DNA of 64,000 bases, from the NCBI GenBank assembly GCA_011800155.1, contig CM022368.1:4340001-4404000 (forward strand), written 5' to 3'. The notes below the pieces were generated by a model, which was not told the DNA's origin, searched no databases, and saw nothing but the letters and a program-made list of their open reading frames with translations. This document shows positions 12,240 to 22,239 of the stretch, one piece after another (the first letter of the stretch is position 1; every line of letters begins with the position of its first letter). The position numbers and the translations under genes were made by a program. The DNA is from Flammulina velutipes. Taxonomy: Eukaryota > Basidiomycota > Agaricomycetes > Agaricales > Physalacriaceae.

Positions 12240-12990
12240 TGTTGTTTGTACTTACGGCTGAGCATGAACGAGAGCGTCATTATCCTCCGCAGTTCCTTCA
12301 CCTCCGCCGTAACGTCTATCCACTCCCCGTGCAACACCTCGAGCCCAAGCTCACGCACCCTTTGATCTGACATGCGTATATCCCAGCATCATGAGTTGAC
12401 CGTGGGACTAGGAGATAATATAGGATCCGAGCCTGATCGCACATATTACTTCTTCGTGAGACTCGGCGAACTTCCGATTGAATTCACAGATGCGAACATC
12501 TCGTCCGGTGTACGAAACATGTCTCCTTCTCCCGACTTGCGCTTTGTAGTTAGGTTTGATGGCGTAGGGAGAAAGAAGGAGGATTGTCGAGGACTCCCCG
12601 ACGAAGCAGAAAGGGAGTTTGCGGGGGAGAGTGTAGAGGAATGACTAATCTGTTTGACCTTGTGAAGATCGACTCGGAGTCGGTGTAGGGATCGAATAAC
12701 CATTCTCCGATCCGAGTATGGGGTTTTCCCTGTGGTGGTTAAGAACGGGGTTCGGTTTGAAAAGCACAGAATTACGACCCACGTGGAGAGAGGCGTTCGT
12801 TTCGCGTAGGTTGGATTCGGGGCCGACACGCGGTCACTGTTATCGTCATCTTTCCACCTGAACGACGTTTGAAGCTCTTACGCAACTTCTTTAACCCATC
12901 CTTCATGTAATAACCACCGCGGGGAAACATGCCGCGCCACACAAGGTCATTCTCTTCCCGATGATGCTGGGGACTCGGAGTCATTTGTTT
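12240..12990 (-). pseudogene. decayed relative of the gene at 2021-2995
   Basis: Minus-strand fragments in shifting frames match the other family member: SLTKK then YVRSGSD, DIRMSDQRVRELGLEVLHGE and WIDVTAEVKELRRIM. These correspond to NLTKKEYVRDD, VDIQMSDEF and EWKDVTREVKENLRYL in the 2021-2995 gene. Frames are interrupted by stops and shifts, so this copy is not expected to make the protein. Confidence 0.6.
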
Positions 12991-13379
12991 TTGATTGAAT
13001 CATACTCTGGGACGCAGGAGGAGTGTGCTTCAAATTTTACTATACCTTCAACTTCAAAGGGATAGGGTACGAGCGTCTTGTAGACTATGAAGGGGGACGC
13101 TGTCCATGTTTATTCTGAGGCCGCAATAATCAAGCAGATTATATGCACCGCGATGTAGGTGTCGCGCTAGGTCAGCCCCGTGTCACGCATGGGGTCGTAA
13201 CTCACACGTTGATTGAGATATATTTCGAGGAAAATGGGTCTCGAGGTTGGGCATCATTCCAAACACGAGGCTGCTGCTGTGAGCCTATAAGATTTCTGAT
13301 TCTGGCGCAGGCACAGCAGAAACGGTTCATGCATGAGGCGATAAAGAAAAATAAAAGACAATGAAGAGTGGTTTCAGTT

Positions 13380-13450
13380 GGACACTGTGAGGATTGAACT
13401 CACGACCTCACGCATGCGAAGCGTGCGCGCTACCACTGTGCCAAGTGCCC
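13380..13450 (-). tRNA. tRNA-Ala(CGC), copy 1
   Basis: 71-nt cloverleaf on the minus strand: 7-bp acceptor GGGCACT/AGTGTCC (one G-U pair), D-arm GCACAGTGGTAGCGC, anticodon stem CACGC/GCGTG with loop TTCGCAT (anticodon CGC), and T-arm GTGAG-TTCAATC-CTCAC. No intron. Identical copies are at 16623-16693 and 17837-17907. Confidence 0.93.
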
Positions 13451-13701
13451 ATAAAACTGGTGTGAAAGGCAGTGTTCATTGCGAGAGGGCGGCAAGAAGC
13501 CAGAAGATGATAGCGGGGCAAGATCGATATGTTTGCTTGGGAAAGGGCCATTCGTAGGCTACAGGACTGGAAGCAGACGGGGGCGCGAGAGCGGGGGAAG
13601 ACATGACGCGTCGAAACATGGAGCAAACGCGTCTTTCGGACCGCCGATCCGAAGAAGAAACTTGCGAACGTTTGATGGCTCATCGATCTCCTCTCTCCAC
13701 C

Positions 13702-14475
13702 ATGTCCTCCCCCTCCTCCCCACCGCACAGCACGCTCCCCTACCCGCCTCTCTTCGTCGACGCCAAATTCGTCGTGCTCACCGACTGGGACGGGACGATC
13801 ACCACGCAAGACTCCAACGACTACCTCACCGATAACCTGGGGTTCGGCCTTGCACAGCGGCGTCAAGGGAACCTCGACATCCTCGCGGGCCGTACATGCT
13901 TCCGGGATGGCTTCCGCCTGATGCTAGAGAGCATAACAGCCAACGGCCACTCCTACGACGACTGCAAACGCGCGTTGAGGGAGAACATCCGCCTCGATCC
14001 GGGGTTTGGGGGGTTTCATGCGTGGTGCGTCGAGCATGCCATTCCGGTGGTTATCGTCTCCTCGGGGATGGAGCCGACGATCCGCGCTGTGCTCCCCCCC
14101 GCGCAACAGGACATCCCGATCATCTCGAACGGGGTGGTGGACAATGGGGGGACGGACTGGCGTATCGAGTTTAGACACCCGGATAGTCCGTTTGGGCATG
14201 ACAAGTCCCATGCTATCCTTCCCTATACGCGTCTTCCGCCGCATCAGCGTCCCACTACTATCTTCTTTGGGGATGGGGTATCGGATATGAGCGCCGCGCG
14301 CCATGCGGATTTGCTCTTCGTCAAGCTCAAGGGAGAGGGTGGGGAGAACGACCTCCGGGAGTATTGCATCAAGGAGGGTATCCCGCATCGGGTGTTTAGC
14401 GAGTTTGGGGAGGTTGTGCCGTTGTTTGAGAGGTTGGTGGCGGGGGAGAGTGTGCAGGATATTTTGGATGCGTAG
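13702..14475 (+). CDS. HAD-superfamily phosphatase (phosphoserine-phosphatase-like)
   Basis: Single-exon protein of 257 aa. All four HAD motifs are present: motif I DWDGTI (nucleophile Asp and general acid Asp, about residue 30), motif II VIVSSGMEP (Ser), motif III in HDKSHAI (Lys), and motif IV FFGDGVSDMSAA (Mg-binding Asp pair). It resembles the HAD-IB group that includes MtnX-type phosphatases and the yeast YNL010W/CTO1-like proteins, which act on small phosphorylated metabolites in the cytosol. The exact substrate is unknown. I chose the start at 13702 because it sits in a strong CACCATG context and gives the usual family length. The frame is open further upstream to an ATG at 13603 that would add 33 residues. 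Confidence 0.85.
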   Translation: MSSPSSPPHSTLPYPPLFVDAKFVVLTDWDGTITTQDSNDYLTDNLGFGLAQRRQGNLDILAGRTCFRDGFRLMLESITANGHSYDDCKRALRENIRLDPGFGGFHAWCVEHAIPVVIVSSGMEPTIRAVLPPAQQDIPIISNGVVDNGGTDWRIEFRHPDSPFGHDKSHAILPYTRLPPHQRPTTIFFGDGVSDMSAARHADLLFVKLKGEGGENDLREYCIKEGIPHRVFSEFGEVVPLFERLVAGESVQDILDA

Positions 14476-14543
14476 AATAGAATAGAGCGCATATATTTTG
14501 ACCGTGCCGCTCTCTCTAGCTGCCTCTCGATCGCCTGAGGATA

Positions 14544-14637
14544 TGCCCCATGGCTGAGTTGGTTACAGCGTCCGACTGTTATGAACCCGTACCACTTGAT
14601 CATCGGAAGGTCGTGAGTTCGAGCCTCACTGGGGCAG
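14544..14637 (+). tRNA. tRNA-Asn(GTT) with a 20-nt intron
   Basis: Acceptor TGCCCCA/TGGGGCA, D-arm GCTGAGTTGGTTACAGC, anticodon stem TCCGA/TCGGA. The loop reads CTGTTA, then a 20-nt insert from TGAACC to TTGATC, then A. Removing the insert after position 37, the canonical place for eukaryotic nuclear tRNA introns, gives a normal Asn anticodon loop. The T-arm GTGAG-TTCGAGC-CTCAC is perfect. Confidence 0.88.
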
Positions 14638-14865
14638 CTAAGGAGATTTAGACGACAACGTTTTTCTTCTGATCGTATCCCTCCCGCATGCACCACCCTG
14701 ACTCTGAGTATTTCTCTCATGCATGTTCCAAAGTATATTTTGTTGCGTTGGACTCTTTTTGCTCGTTCCCGCCCACCGTCTCCTTTGACTGTGTACTTAT
14801 ACAACCTAAGGCATTGAAGATTACCTAGAAGAAAACTACAAGATACCATGTTCCTGACCTTTCCT

Positions 14866-15010
14866 GAATTCGTACGAAAGATGAATGAGGGGAAGCGCAA
14901 GCAGGCCTGTTACATTGTTTAGTGCGATGCAAGCTCGACGAAGACTACGCTTGGAATAACTGAAGCATCTCTTCGAAACCTGGCTGAAAGGGATTTCATG
15001 TCTCTCGTCA
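14866..15010 (+). pseudogene. eroded fragment of the CxxC...HxxxC zinc-finger family
   Basis: Plus-strand DNA matches the last exon of the gene at 32034-32703 with internal deletions: PEF, KMNEGKRKQA, then a nucleotide match to the GATGCAAGC/AAGCTCGACG...GACTACGCTTGGAATAACTG segment, and FETWLKG. Several stops and frame changes show that it is dead. It is the only member of this family outside the 30-43 kb block. Confidence 0.7.
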
Positions 15011-15639
15011 TCTATGTTGAAATATATATAGCCATAGGGTTACGTGCAGTCACAGCATACTGAGATCCTGCCCGTATCATACTTTGTTCGCTCACCACCA
15101 CCAATGTTTTCCCTACTACGTCCGACGAATGAATTCTAAATGACTCGCACAACCATTTTCAGGTCGGCGGGAGAGGATTTCATATACGCTAGCTATTTGG
15201 ATTTCGTAGGCGAGCGATAATCCCTTACCATCATGCTTCTAGTGTTCTTCACTCCATTATTCCCTAGGTCTCATTCTTCAGTTGCAAAAATATGCCAACT
15301 GTCATCCCCGCCTCTCTGACGCCACATTTGGACGAATGCCTTCGCTTCACCTTGCCTTGATTATCGCACCACATATGTACTAGCCGCTTGGGACTCAGAG
15401 GTTAACCATTGCATTGCAATGTTGCAACTACCGGACTACTGCTCTGGGACGTTCACAGCAAACAAATGCGTCTTTGCCATATCTCATATCTCTGTAAACC
15501 ACGTCGTGGAAATGCGCGCGCGAGAGTTCATCTTCCGTTCCTTCTTCGTATACCTTCTTCCCTCGCGCTCTTCTCGTTCTCCCATCGATATCTTCCGTTT
15601 TGTCCGTCCTTCAAGTCGCCTCGTTCACCCCACGACAAA

Positions 15640-15795
15640 CACCGTCCCTTCTCACGCCTTGTAAATGCCAATCTAGATCGAGCCTCCACTTGCTTGCTTG
15701 CTTTCATACTCCCAGCCGACGTTAGTATCCAATCTAGATCGAGCGTCCACTTCTCTGCGACGTGGCCCGACTTGCTTGCTTGCTTTGAATGAATT
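15640..15795 (+). repeat. imperfect tandem duplication of about 65-70 bp
   Basis: CCAATCTAGATCGAGC followed by TCCACTT and a run of CTTGCTTGCTTGCTT occurs twice in a row, with a short insert (TCTGCGACGTGGCCCGA) in the second copy. Non-coding. Confidence 0.7.
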
Positions 15796-15816
15796 CACAA
15801 GTGCATCGTTTCTCTG

Positions 15817-16480
15817 ATGCTAACGGATCCCAAAGTCAAATCCATACTCCATTCTTCCCCGAAGAGAGGGCCTCCCTCCACCTTCGCATCGTCATTCATT
15901 CTCAGCCCAGGTTCCGATTCCCACAATCAACTTATACTCCGACTCACAAATCCCTTGTTTCCTATTAACGAATACGCAGCTCTCGTCCTATTTCGTATCC
16001 ACCGATCCCGCGACGCCGTTCACCTGCTCTTCCTCCTCATCCAACGCTTACAAGCCTGTCCTCCGCACAAATACGGCGTTATCAGGATGCTGTGAGCCAC
16101 TCATCTCCCGCGCTTCGCAACTATCTATGCTCGTCATCCGTTCTTGAGAATACCAGCTCGGATTGCGGTTCTCACTCCCATGTACATACACGAACTCGTT
16201 TCGTCTTGCCATCCTACTAAGGAATATCCATCGTCCTCCACGGGATGAATCCCTAAGTCGAGACCCCGCGACGCCGCTCTTCGTGTTTCTGTATACCCTC
16301 CCCATCCAACGCTCACTGGTCGTCCTCACGCTATCATGATCCTGTGAGCCAGCCACTCATATTGAATCCTTCCGGGCGCAGTAAGTACCCGTCCTCTCGA
16401 GTATGCCCGCTACTTGGTAGTTTCTGTACCCCTCTTCTCTCGCGTACGCATCGCACAAAGACTGCTATTAGTATTACTTG
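15817..16480 (+). pseudogene. eroded BTB-gene fragments, left arm of a local inverted duplication
   Basis: Plus-strand pieces resemble parts of the intact BTB gene at 25720-26578: ...SRDAVHLLFLL... then CPPHKYGV near 16065, a second piece RDPATPLFVFLYTLP at about 16265-16300, and a third at 16390-16470 with the same FLY-type region and a CGTACGC...GCACAAA block. All are out of frame with each other. The same pieces appear in opposite orientation at 18150-18830. Confidence 0.6.
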
Positions 16481-16622
16481 ACTTTCCCGGAATACAGTAG
16501 CTTGATCAGACAGTGACAGCATCGTACCCATCACCTCTAAGCGAAGAAACGGTGAAACTTGAAGGATGGGGAGGATGAATACGACTTGGTCGCAAAAAAT
16601 GAACAGCCGCATTGTGTGAATT

Positions 16623-16693
16623 GGACACTGTGAGGATTGAACTCACGACCTCACGCATGCGAAGCGTGCGCGCTACCACTGTGCCAAGTGCCC
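16623..16693 (-). tRNA. tRNA-Ala(CGC), copy 2
   Basis: Identical in sequence to the 71-nt copy at 13380-13450, with the same cloverleaf and CGC anticodon. It faces the third copy (17837-17907) across the gene at 16941-17573. Confidence 0.93.
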
Positions 16694-16940
16694 ACGTCCG
16701 TTCCAATTCCCCAATAAGCCACAGCGCACCTCCACGACCTCTGTGGCGCTTTCTCGTTCCACAACACAACGGGGGAGGACACGTACCGCAACAGTCGCCA
16801 CAAAAAATCCTCCCCATAGCAAGTGTCACCCCCTCCGTCAAACATGACATCACACCCACATCGGACCTCCCCGGCCCGACCAAACACGAGTCACCCATGC
16901 ACTTACAGCACTTCCCCACCCACCTTCTCTTCTATCAACA

Positions 16941-17573
16941 ATGTCAACGACGCCCTACTTCCGCCTGCGCACGATCGGGCGCGCAGCGTCCCCGCCTACG
17001 TGGGCGTGCTACGAGCAGATAACATACCATGAGGATGATGACGAGTCGGAATCTTGCAGTGAGGAGGACGAGGAGTATGAGGATGAGGATGTGGATGTGG
17101 ATGAGAAGAAGGGGAAGCAGGGGGAGGAGGCGAACTTGAACGACAAAGGGAAGGGGAAGGGGAAAGCTGACGGGGAGGGGGGAGACGGGGACGCGGGGAG
17201 AGAGAGGGAAAGGGAGAGGAGGGAGGCGGGGAGGGAGAGGCGCCGTGCGGAGCGGAAGGTTACTCTCCGCCCGATATTGACTATTCAGCGGAGCCAGGGG
17301 TTTGTCTGGAACCAGGTGTGTCTTCTTTCCACTCGTCCTTTCGAGGAGGCTAACGAATGAGGCGCAGGATTTGTTCGTCCCGGCTTACATCAAAGATCGC
17401 TGTGCGTCTCCCATTCCTTCCTTTCCCTTTCATGTTTGAGCTAATGGAATGTAGACATCGCGTCGACGTCGCCACCGTCTGATACACCGATGAATGATAG
17501 CGAGTTGAGTGGCAAACCGGAGGTGGTGGAGATCCGCGTGGATGGGCGCGGGTTGGCTGGGATCATTCCTTGA
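16941..17573 (+). CDS. charged low-complexity protein with conserved C-terminal segment, unknown function
   Basis: Three exons. Exon 1 begins MSTTPYFRLRTIGRAAS, continues with a strongly acidic stretch (EDDDESESCSEEDEEYEDED) and then a Lys/Gly/Glu/Arg-rich region (KGKGKGKADGEGGDGD..., RERERERREAGRERRRAERK), before VTLRPILTIQRSQGFVWNQ. Two GT-AG introns lead to DLFVPAYIKDRYIASTSPPS and the end PEVVEIRVDGRGLAGIIP. The FVWNQDLFVP-YIKDRYI ending is what remains after correct splicing and looks conserved rather than random; I recall similar endings in other mushroom hypothetical proteins. No signal peptide or membrane span. The acid-then-base composition suggests a nuclear or RNA-associated protein, but this is a guess. 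Confidence 0.7.
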
Positions 17574-17836
17574 CTTTGAGGCGCTTCCATTCCATTCCAT
17601 CCATTCCATTTCATTCTGCCCCCCATCGACCATCTACCTTGGATCATACTACTCCCGCCACTTTCCCCCGCCTACATCTTCACCCACCCACATACTGACC
17701 TTTCCTCCCTCGTCTCTCATCTCTCCTATCGTTACTCTATAACTACTACATACTGGGCTCATCCGTGTATCACTATCTCTGCTTATTTCTGGACCTGTAT
17801 CATACCCCGCCTCATTCCCACTCATCGACGCTGTCA

Positions 17837-17907
17837 GGGCACTTGGCACAGTGGTAGCGCGCACGCTTCGCATGCGTGAGGTCGTGAGTTCAATCCTCAC
17901 AGTGTCC
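17837..17907 (+). tRNA. tRNA-Ala(CGC), copy 3
   Basis: Identical to the copies at 13380-13450 and 16623-16693 but on the plus strand. A complete cloverleaf with anticodon CGC, no intron. Confidence 0.93.
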
Positions 17908-18105
17908 ATGATACCTGTAGTCCAATACTTTTTGCACTTTGCATTCCCTTCTCATCTCTTTCCTATTCACATTGGATGTTAGATTTGAGCCTCAATATGA
18001 GGGGAATTCGAAGAGAGAAAGATGAGTGAAGATTATCCAGAAAAAGGGGAGGTGCTCAAGAAAGACCATCATATGAAGTAGGCGGAGTCAAGCCTCTTTT
18101 CGTCT

Positions 18106-18128
18106 TATGTATGTATGTATGTATGTAT
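18106..18128 (+). repeat. TATG microsatellite
   Basis: About six tandem TATG/GTAT units followed by ATATGTGC. No coding frame crosses it. Confidence 0.9.
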
Positions 18129-18149
18129 ATGTGCATGGAAATCCAGTGT

Positions 18150-18830
18150 AAGTAATAGCAGTCGGCTCAGATGAAATAGTAGCCGTATTTGTGCGCTGTG
18201 TACGCGAGAGGAGGGTACAGAAACTAGTACCTATATACTTAAGGTCCCATATTCAACTATACGTACCAAGCGACTTCCACTGCATCCACAGTCTGCGCTT
18301 CTCTTTGCTTTGTTGGGGGTACACTGTTGGGTCACGATTAAGAATAGCGATCACGATATCCCATCCGCATATGATATGTCACGTCGTATTTGTGCGCCAC
18401 ATAGGCAGATAACGTTGGACGGGGAGGGTACAGAAACGCGAAGAGCGGCGTCGCGGGATCTTTGCCGTGGAGGGCCAAGTTCGTTAGTAGGGTGGTAAGA
18501 CAAAACGAGTTGGTGTAGATGGAAGTCCGGATGAGATGCGGAAGCATGTATTGGCAGGCGTATTTGTTGCGCCTGGAACGATTGGGTATGAGTAGCAATA
18601 GCAATCATGATATCGCATACGAGATGCCCCGCCGTATTTGTGCGGAGGACGTTGAGAGGTTGGATGGGGAGGCGAAGGGTACAGAAACACGAAGAGCTGC
18701 GGCGGGTTCTCAACTTGGAGGTTCATGTGGCGCCCTGGAGGACGAGAGGATGGATATGTCTGCGTGCGGGATGGAAGGGATGTGCGCACCACTCGATATT
18801 GAGCAAGGGAATCGAATGACGAGCGAAGAG
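18150..18830 (-). pseudogene. eroded BTB-gene fragments, right arm of the inverted duplication
   Basis: On the minus strand, 18560-18830 reads ADISILSS, then after a deletion PPQLFVFLYPSPPHPT and PPHKYG. A second piece at 18351-18480 reads KDPATPLFAFLYPPRP and VAHKYDV. Both match the BTB core of the intact gene (ADISILSSDEVLFRIHS, ELLFAFLYHTPPHPS, YAARKYGV) but are deleted and frame-shifted. The outer part (18150-18240) is the reverse complement of 16390-16480. Confidence 0.6.
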
Positions 18831-19286
18831 GGAGGGAAGGGAAGCAATTTCGGGTCTGATCATCGTAGACATATCACTCGTTCAGCGGCTCCGAGTGGGA
18901 AGCACTGTACAGGGGAGGGGGGGGGGCTCATTGACAATGAATGAGAACATCCGGGAGGTGAGTTGAAGATATATCCTGAAACTGAAAACCTGAAAGGGAG
19001 ATATTGCTTGGTAGTGAGGAGAGCGCGAGAGGTTATTAGGCGCCGTCGATCATTTATTCTCGCTGAGCCTTCGGGATTATCCCTATTTTCTCGCCCCCGT
19101 CCTCTCTTATAACAAGTGTCTAATCAAATGTGGTACAAATACCTTTTGTCTATCACTCACTCTACGCAATATGTAAGGTGACACGTTCAAACTGTGTTTG
19201 CTCCCACCCAATAGCACGAGCGCAGCTATAACACTACCGTCACACTTAAGTTATAACACTGAATCTCAAGCCGATAATGCCCTGTC

Positions 19287-19967
19287 TCATATTTGTATCC
19301 GCACTGTACGTGTTCGACAACCCGCACAAAGACCGCTTTTCGCGCACCATTCCTTGAAGAGAGGTGCTATAGGCACGGAATAAGGATGCATGTCTCTCCC
19401 GACAGTTGCCCACGCCACTGAACAAGGGCGTGTCTCCTCAAATCTTTCTCTAGTACGGTTATGCCGTCGTCGATCCAGCGATCTCGGTATACTACCTGAT
19501 GGAATATAGGTATCACGACAGAGAGAGACGTACCCAAGCGGCGAAGACTCGGACATCAGCGTCTAGGATCTCCACTGCACGCACGGTATCACTACTTGCT
19601 GCCGTCTCTTTTCTTCGTTGGGCAAAATAGTCCGAGAGGATGGTTATCGATGCTGTCGGAGAGTCAGGTCCCCACGTCGGTTATGATTAGTAACTGTAGC
19701 AGTTCTCACACCATCGCATACAGATGCCACGCCGTACTTGTGCGCTGGAGTCGGATGGGGTGGGGAAGGGTACAAGAATGTTGGACGGCTCGGAGAACGT
19801 TGCAGGATCAGAGGCGATTCTCTTCTGGGAAAGCTGTGCTATTGGCTCTGATGCTGTGGATACGGAATGAAACGCGGTCGGACGAGAGATGCATCTGGTG
19901 CGCAGACTTGGAGGGGGTGGAAGGGGAATGAAGCGATGGGCGTACACTTTGAATGTACATTGGACAT
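19287..19967 (-). pseudogene. BTB/POZ gene copy, broken
   Basis: Start-like MSNVHSK at 19967 is followed by an intron, then SLSSDRVSF, FRIHSIRANSTAFPEE, SDPATFSEPSNIL. After a gap come LEILDADVRVFAAW, an intron, VVYRDRWIDDGI and LFKEWCAKSG. The order equals that of the intact BTB gene, including the intron after '...AAW'. The middle (about 19560-19690) has lost most of the FLY...KYG region and several frames are shifted. Confidence 0.7.
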
Positions 19968-19986
19968 TGTGTGGATGAAATGGGAT

Positions 19987-20043
19987 TTTAGCGCTGAGAT
20001 GAGAGTTTAGCGCTGAGATGAGAGTTTAGCGCTGAGAATCGAG
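19987..20043 (+). repeat. 19-bp tandem repeat, three units
   Basis: TTTAGCGCTGAGATGAGAG is repeated twice exactly and a third time with changes (TTTAGCGCTGAGAATCGAG). It sits exactly where the BTB promoter block (20025-20095) meets the leader, so it seems to have grown from the GCGCTGAGA part of that promoter. Confidence 0.9.
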
Positions 20044-20095
20044 CGTGAGAAAGGAAGGGTTTTGAATTAAGAATCATCTGGTTCCGGGCCGGTGC
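20025..20095 (-). promoter_or_regulatory. shared BTB promoter block, copy for the pseudogene at 19287-19967
   Basis: Reverse complement contains CCGGCCCGG, an AATT core, AAACCCTTC, TTCTCACGCTCGATTCTCAG and CGCTAAA upstream of the start at 19967. The same order of words occurs upstream of the other two BTB genes. Confidence 0.7.
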
Positions 20096-22239
20096 ACTCA
20101 CGAATGCGGGAGCTTCGATAGAAATCGTAGATAGACCGCTCTGTAGCTATTACGCTGACACAGTCTTCCTAGAAGTTGAAACGGACAGATCCACAGAATT
20201 CTCGTAACGCCGCATGAGGGTCTCGTCATGGAGGAAAATAACAGCTTATGTGGCACAGGGATTGACCCTTATGAGCCTTACGCTTGAGGATTCGTGGAAT
20301 ATAACGTCAAATTTACATTTCGATGAACATAAAGTAACAGTATCGACACCGCTGTCGGAGCCTTGATGAAGAACGGAGCCAACACCAATCATGAGCGTGG
20401 GAAGTTCGATCGTTGATGCACATGGTTCAATACCAACCACTAAGTTCATTCTGTCCTCTTACAGTGTGGCGTGAGCTCACAGTGTCCGATACTTCCAGGT
20501 CCAACTCATATGCGGAGGCGCTTGCACGCGCCCCCGGCCGGTTTTGCGGACTCTGAATGTAGAATGATTCTTTTCCTGAGCTGTATAGCCCACCATAAAT
20601 TCCGAGGCACGACCAAAGTAGTACAAGTAGCTCGTTGAACGAGCTAAAATCGGTATAGATGTACTAATGACTAACTAAAATTGGTTCAGCACTCTTCCCG
20701 CCCGCCAACCAGCTTGAATCGGAGATCCCGACAGTGGCTGTGTACCCGCTATCATGATGTCATCCGACTCGTTTGCCCAATGGCGACTGAAAGCGACGGC
20801 GCGACGTGTTTGTTTTTGAAGTTGAGTACTGACATTGAAGGATAGATAGCCATATATATATCAATCTAAGTACTACCTGAGTCTTCTGCCCCCAGCCGGG
20901 ATGAAAATGCATTAGGTGCTTCATCCGACTGGGCATAACCTTTTTTTTTTTTTTTTTGGTGTACGCATTACTGGCCTTTCCGATCTACTAATTGTCTTCC
21001 GTACTAGGCTTGCGTGTGTAGCGGGGGATTGAAACCTCGCTCTTAAAACACCCCGAGGAAATGCTCTTACGCACAAAGGGCTCAACGGCGAAGGGACTTT
21101 TTAAACCATAGATTCATAGAGCATAGCTTACCTTATTTGTTTTATTTTAGTTGTCCCAGAAGCGCGCAATACCCACTAAAACCCCGGCTCTTCCGGACCA
21201 GTCATCCGGAAGGAGGTCCTCGTTCTCGAGGAGGCCACTCCATGTTTCTCTCACTAGAGGTAATGTGGTCTCTTTCTTTCCTTTTTTACGGCGCTTGGCT
21301 ATAGCGATGTCTGTTTGTAGTCTATTGTTCAGAGGACTGGGCATAACCTGCCCACTGACATACGGGGTTCAACGACTGACATTCATTCTCTGAGGCTGCC
21401 CTGTGGCGTCTTGTCCCAGAGGTTGATAATCTGACGACGTCACAGACGTCCTCGCGTTTCTGCAGGATGTTGAATCCGACTCGATGGCAGGAGGAAAAGT
21501 GAAGCAAATCTTCCGTTCCACTCGTCCTAATTGGGAAACCAAACAGCGGCGGTGGCGGGAATGTGCTGATTTTAGCTGGATATGTGGTGCGATCTAATCT
21601 TAGTTGGTTCCCTTTAGATCACTCCAATTTTAGCTAGTACTACCAATCTTAGCTACTTACAACGAACTACTTGTACTACTTTGGTATATACTCATAAATT
21701 CCCATGGCTGTATGTAAGAACAAGGATACTGGGATATACTTACACGGCGATGATAACATTGACGACCCCCCCCCCCCCCTACCGCCTCCACGTCAGATCA
21801 CAAACTGCATATGCAGTGTTTCGCGCACAACCACCAGGAAAATCGAGGCCTTTGCATTTTATTATAGTAGACTAGAAGTTACCCGTGAGACCGGGGAGCA
21901 TAAAAGTGATGGTGGTTAACATTGCAAAAGGTTCTGAACTCGTTTGTAGCCAATCCAGAAACAGAGTCTGACACGTGGCGACAGTAAGTAATTGACCTAA
22001 GACTATAAAGCGAGCCCGACCCGTGCGCGTGAGCAATTGTGCCAGCGCCACGCAAGTAACTTGTGAATTGCCCCGCTACGGAGGACGGTCCGAACAACGG
22101 AGAGAGCCAATGAGGATCGAGAGATTTAGCCAATGAGAAGGGGGAAGAAGCAGGCCTCGTGGCCTTTGCGTTTTATTATAGTAAGATATATATGTATGCC
22201 GCCTCTGCCTATTCCCCCCTCCAGATTCAAAATAAGATC
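20096..22239. other. non-coding region with AT-rich motifs and homopolymers
   Basis: No supportable gene. Contains a run of 18 T (about 20941-20958), a run of C (21769-21779), and several copies of TTTTAGCT/TCTTAGCT words between 21570 and 21660. A sentence of about 20 bp (GGCCTTTGC-TTTTATTATAG) appears at 21850 and again at 22160. The latter hints at small local duplications. Confidence 0.5.

Noticed and set aside
16941..17573. Reading the minus-strand frames over this gene (16506-16919 and 17430-17647) as genes
   Set aside because: They run through tRNA-Ala or oppose exons with good splice signals; they are shadows.
19987..20043. CRISPR-like repeat array
   Set aside because: Direct 19-bp tandem units without spacers in a eukaryotic genome; a minisatellite.
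20941..20958. Run of T as a Pol III terminator
   Set aside because: No tRNA, 5S or other Pol III gene lies upstream; it is longer than a terminator and looks like a simple homopolymer.
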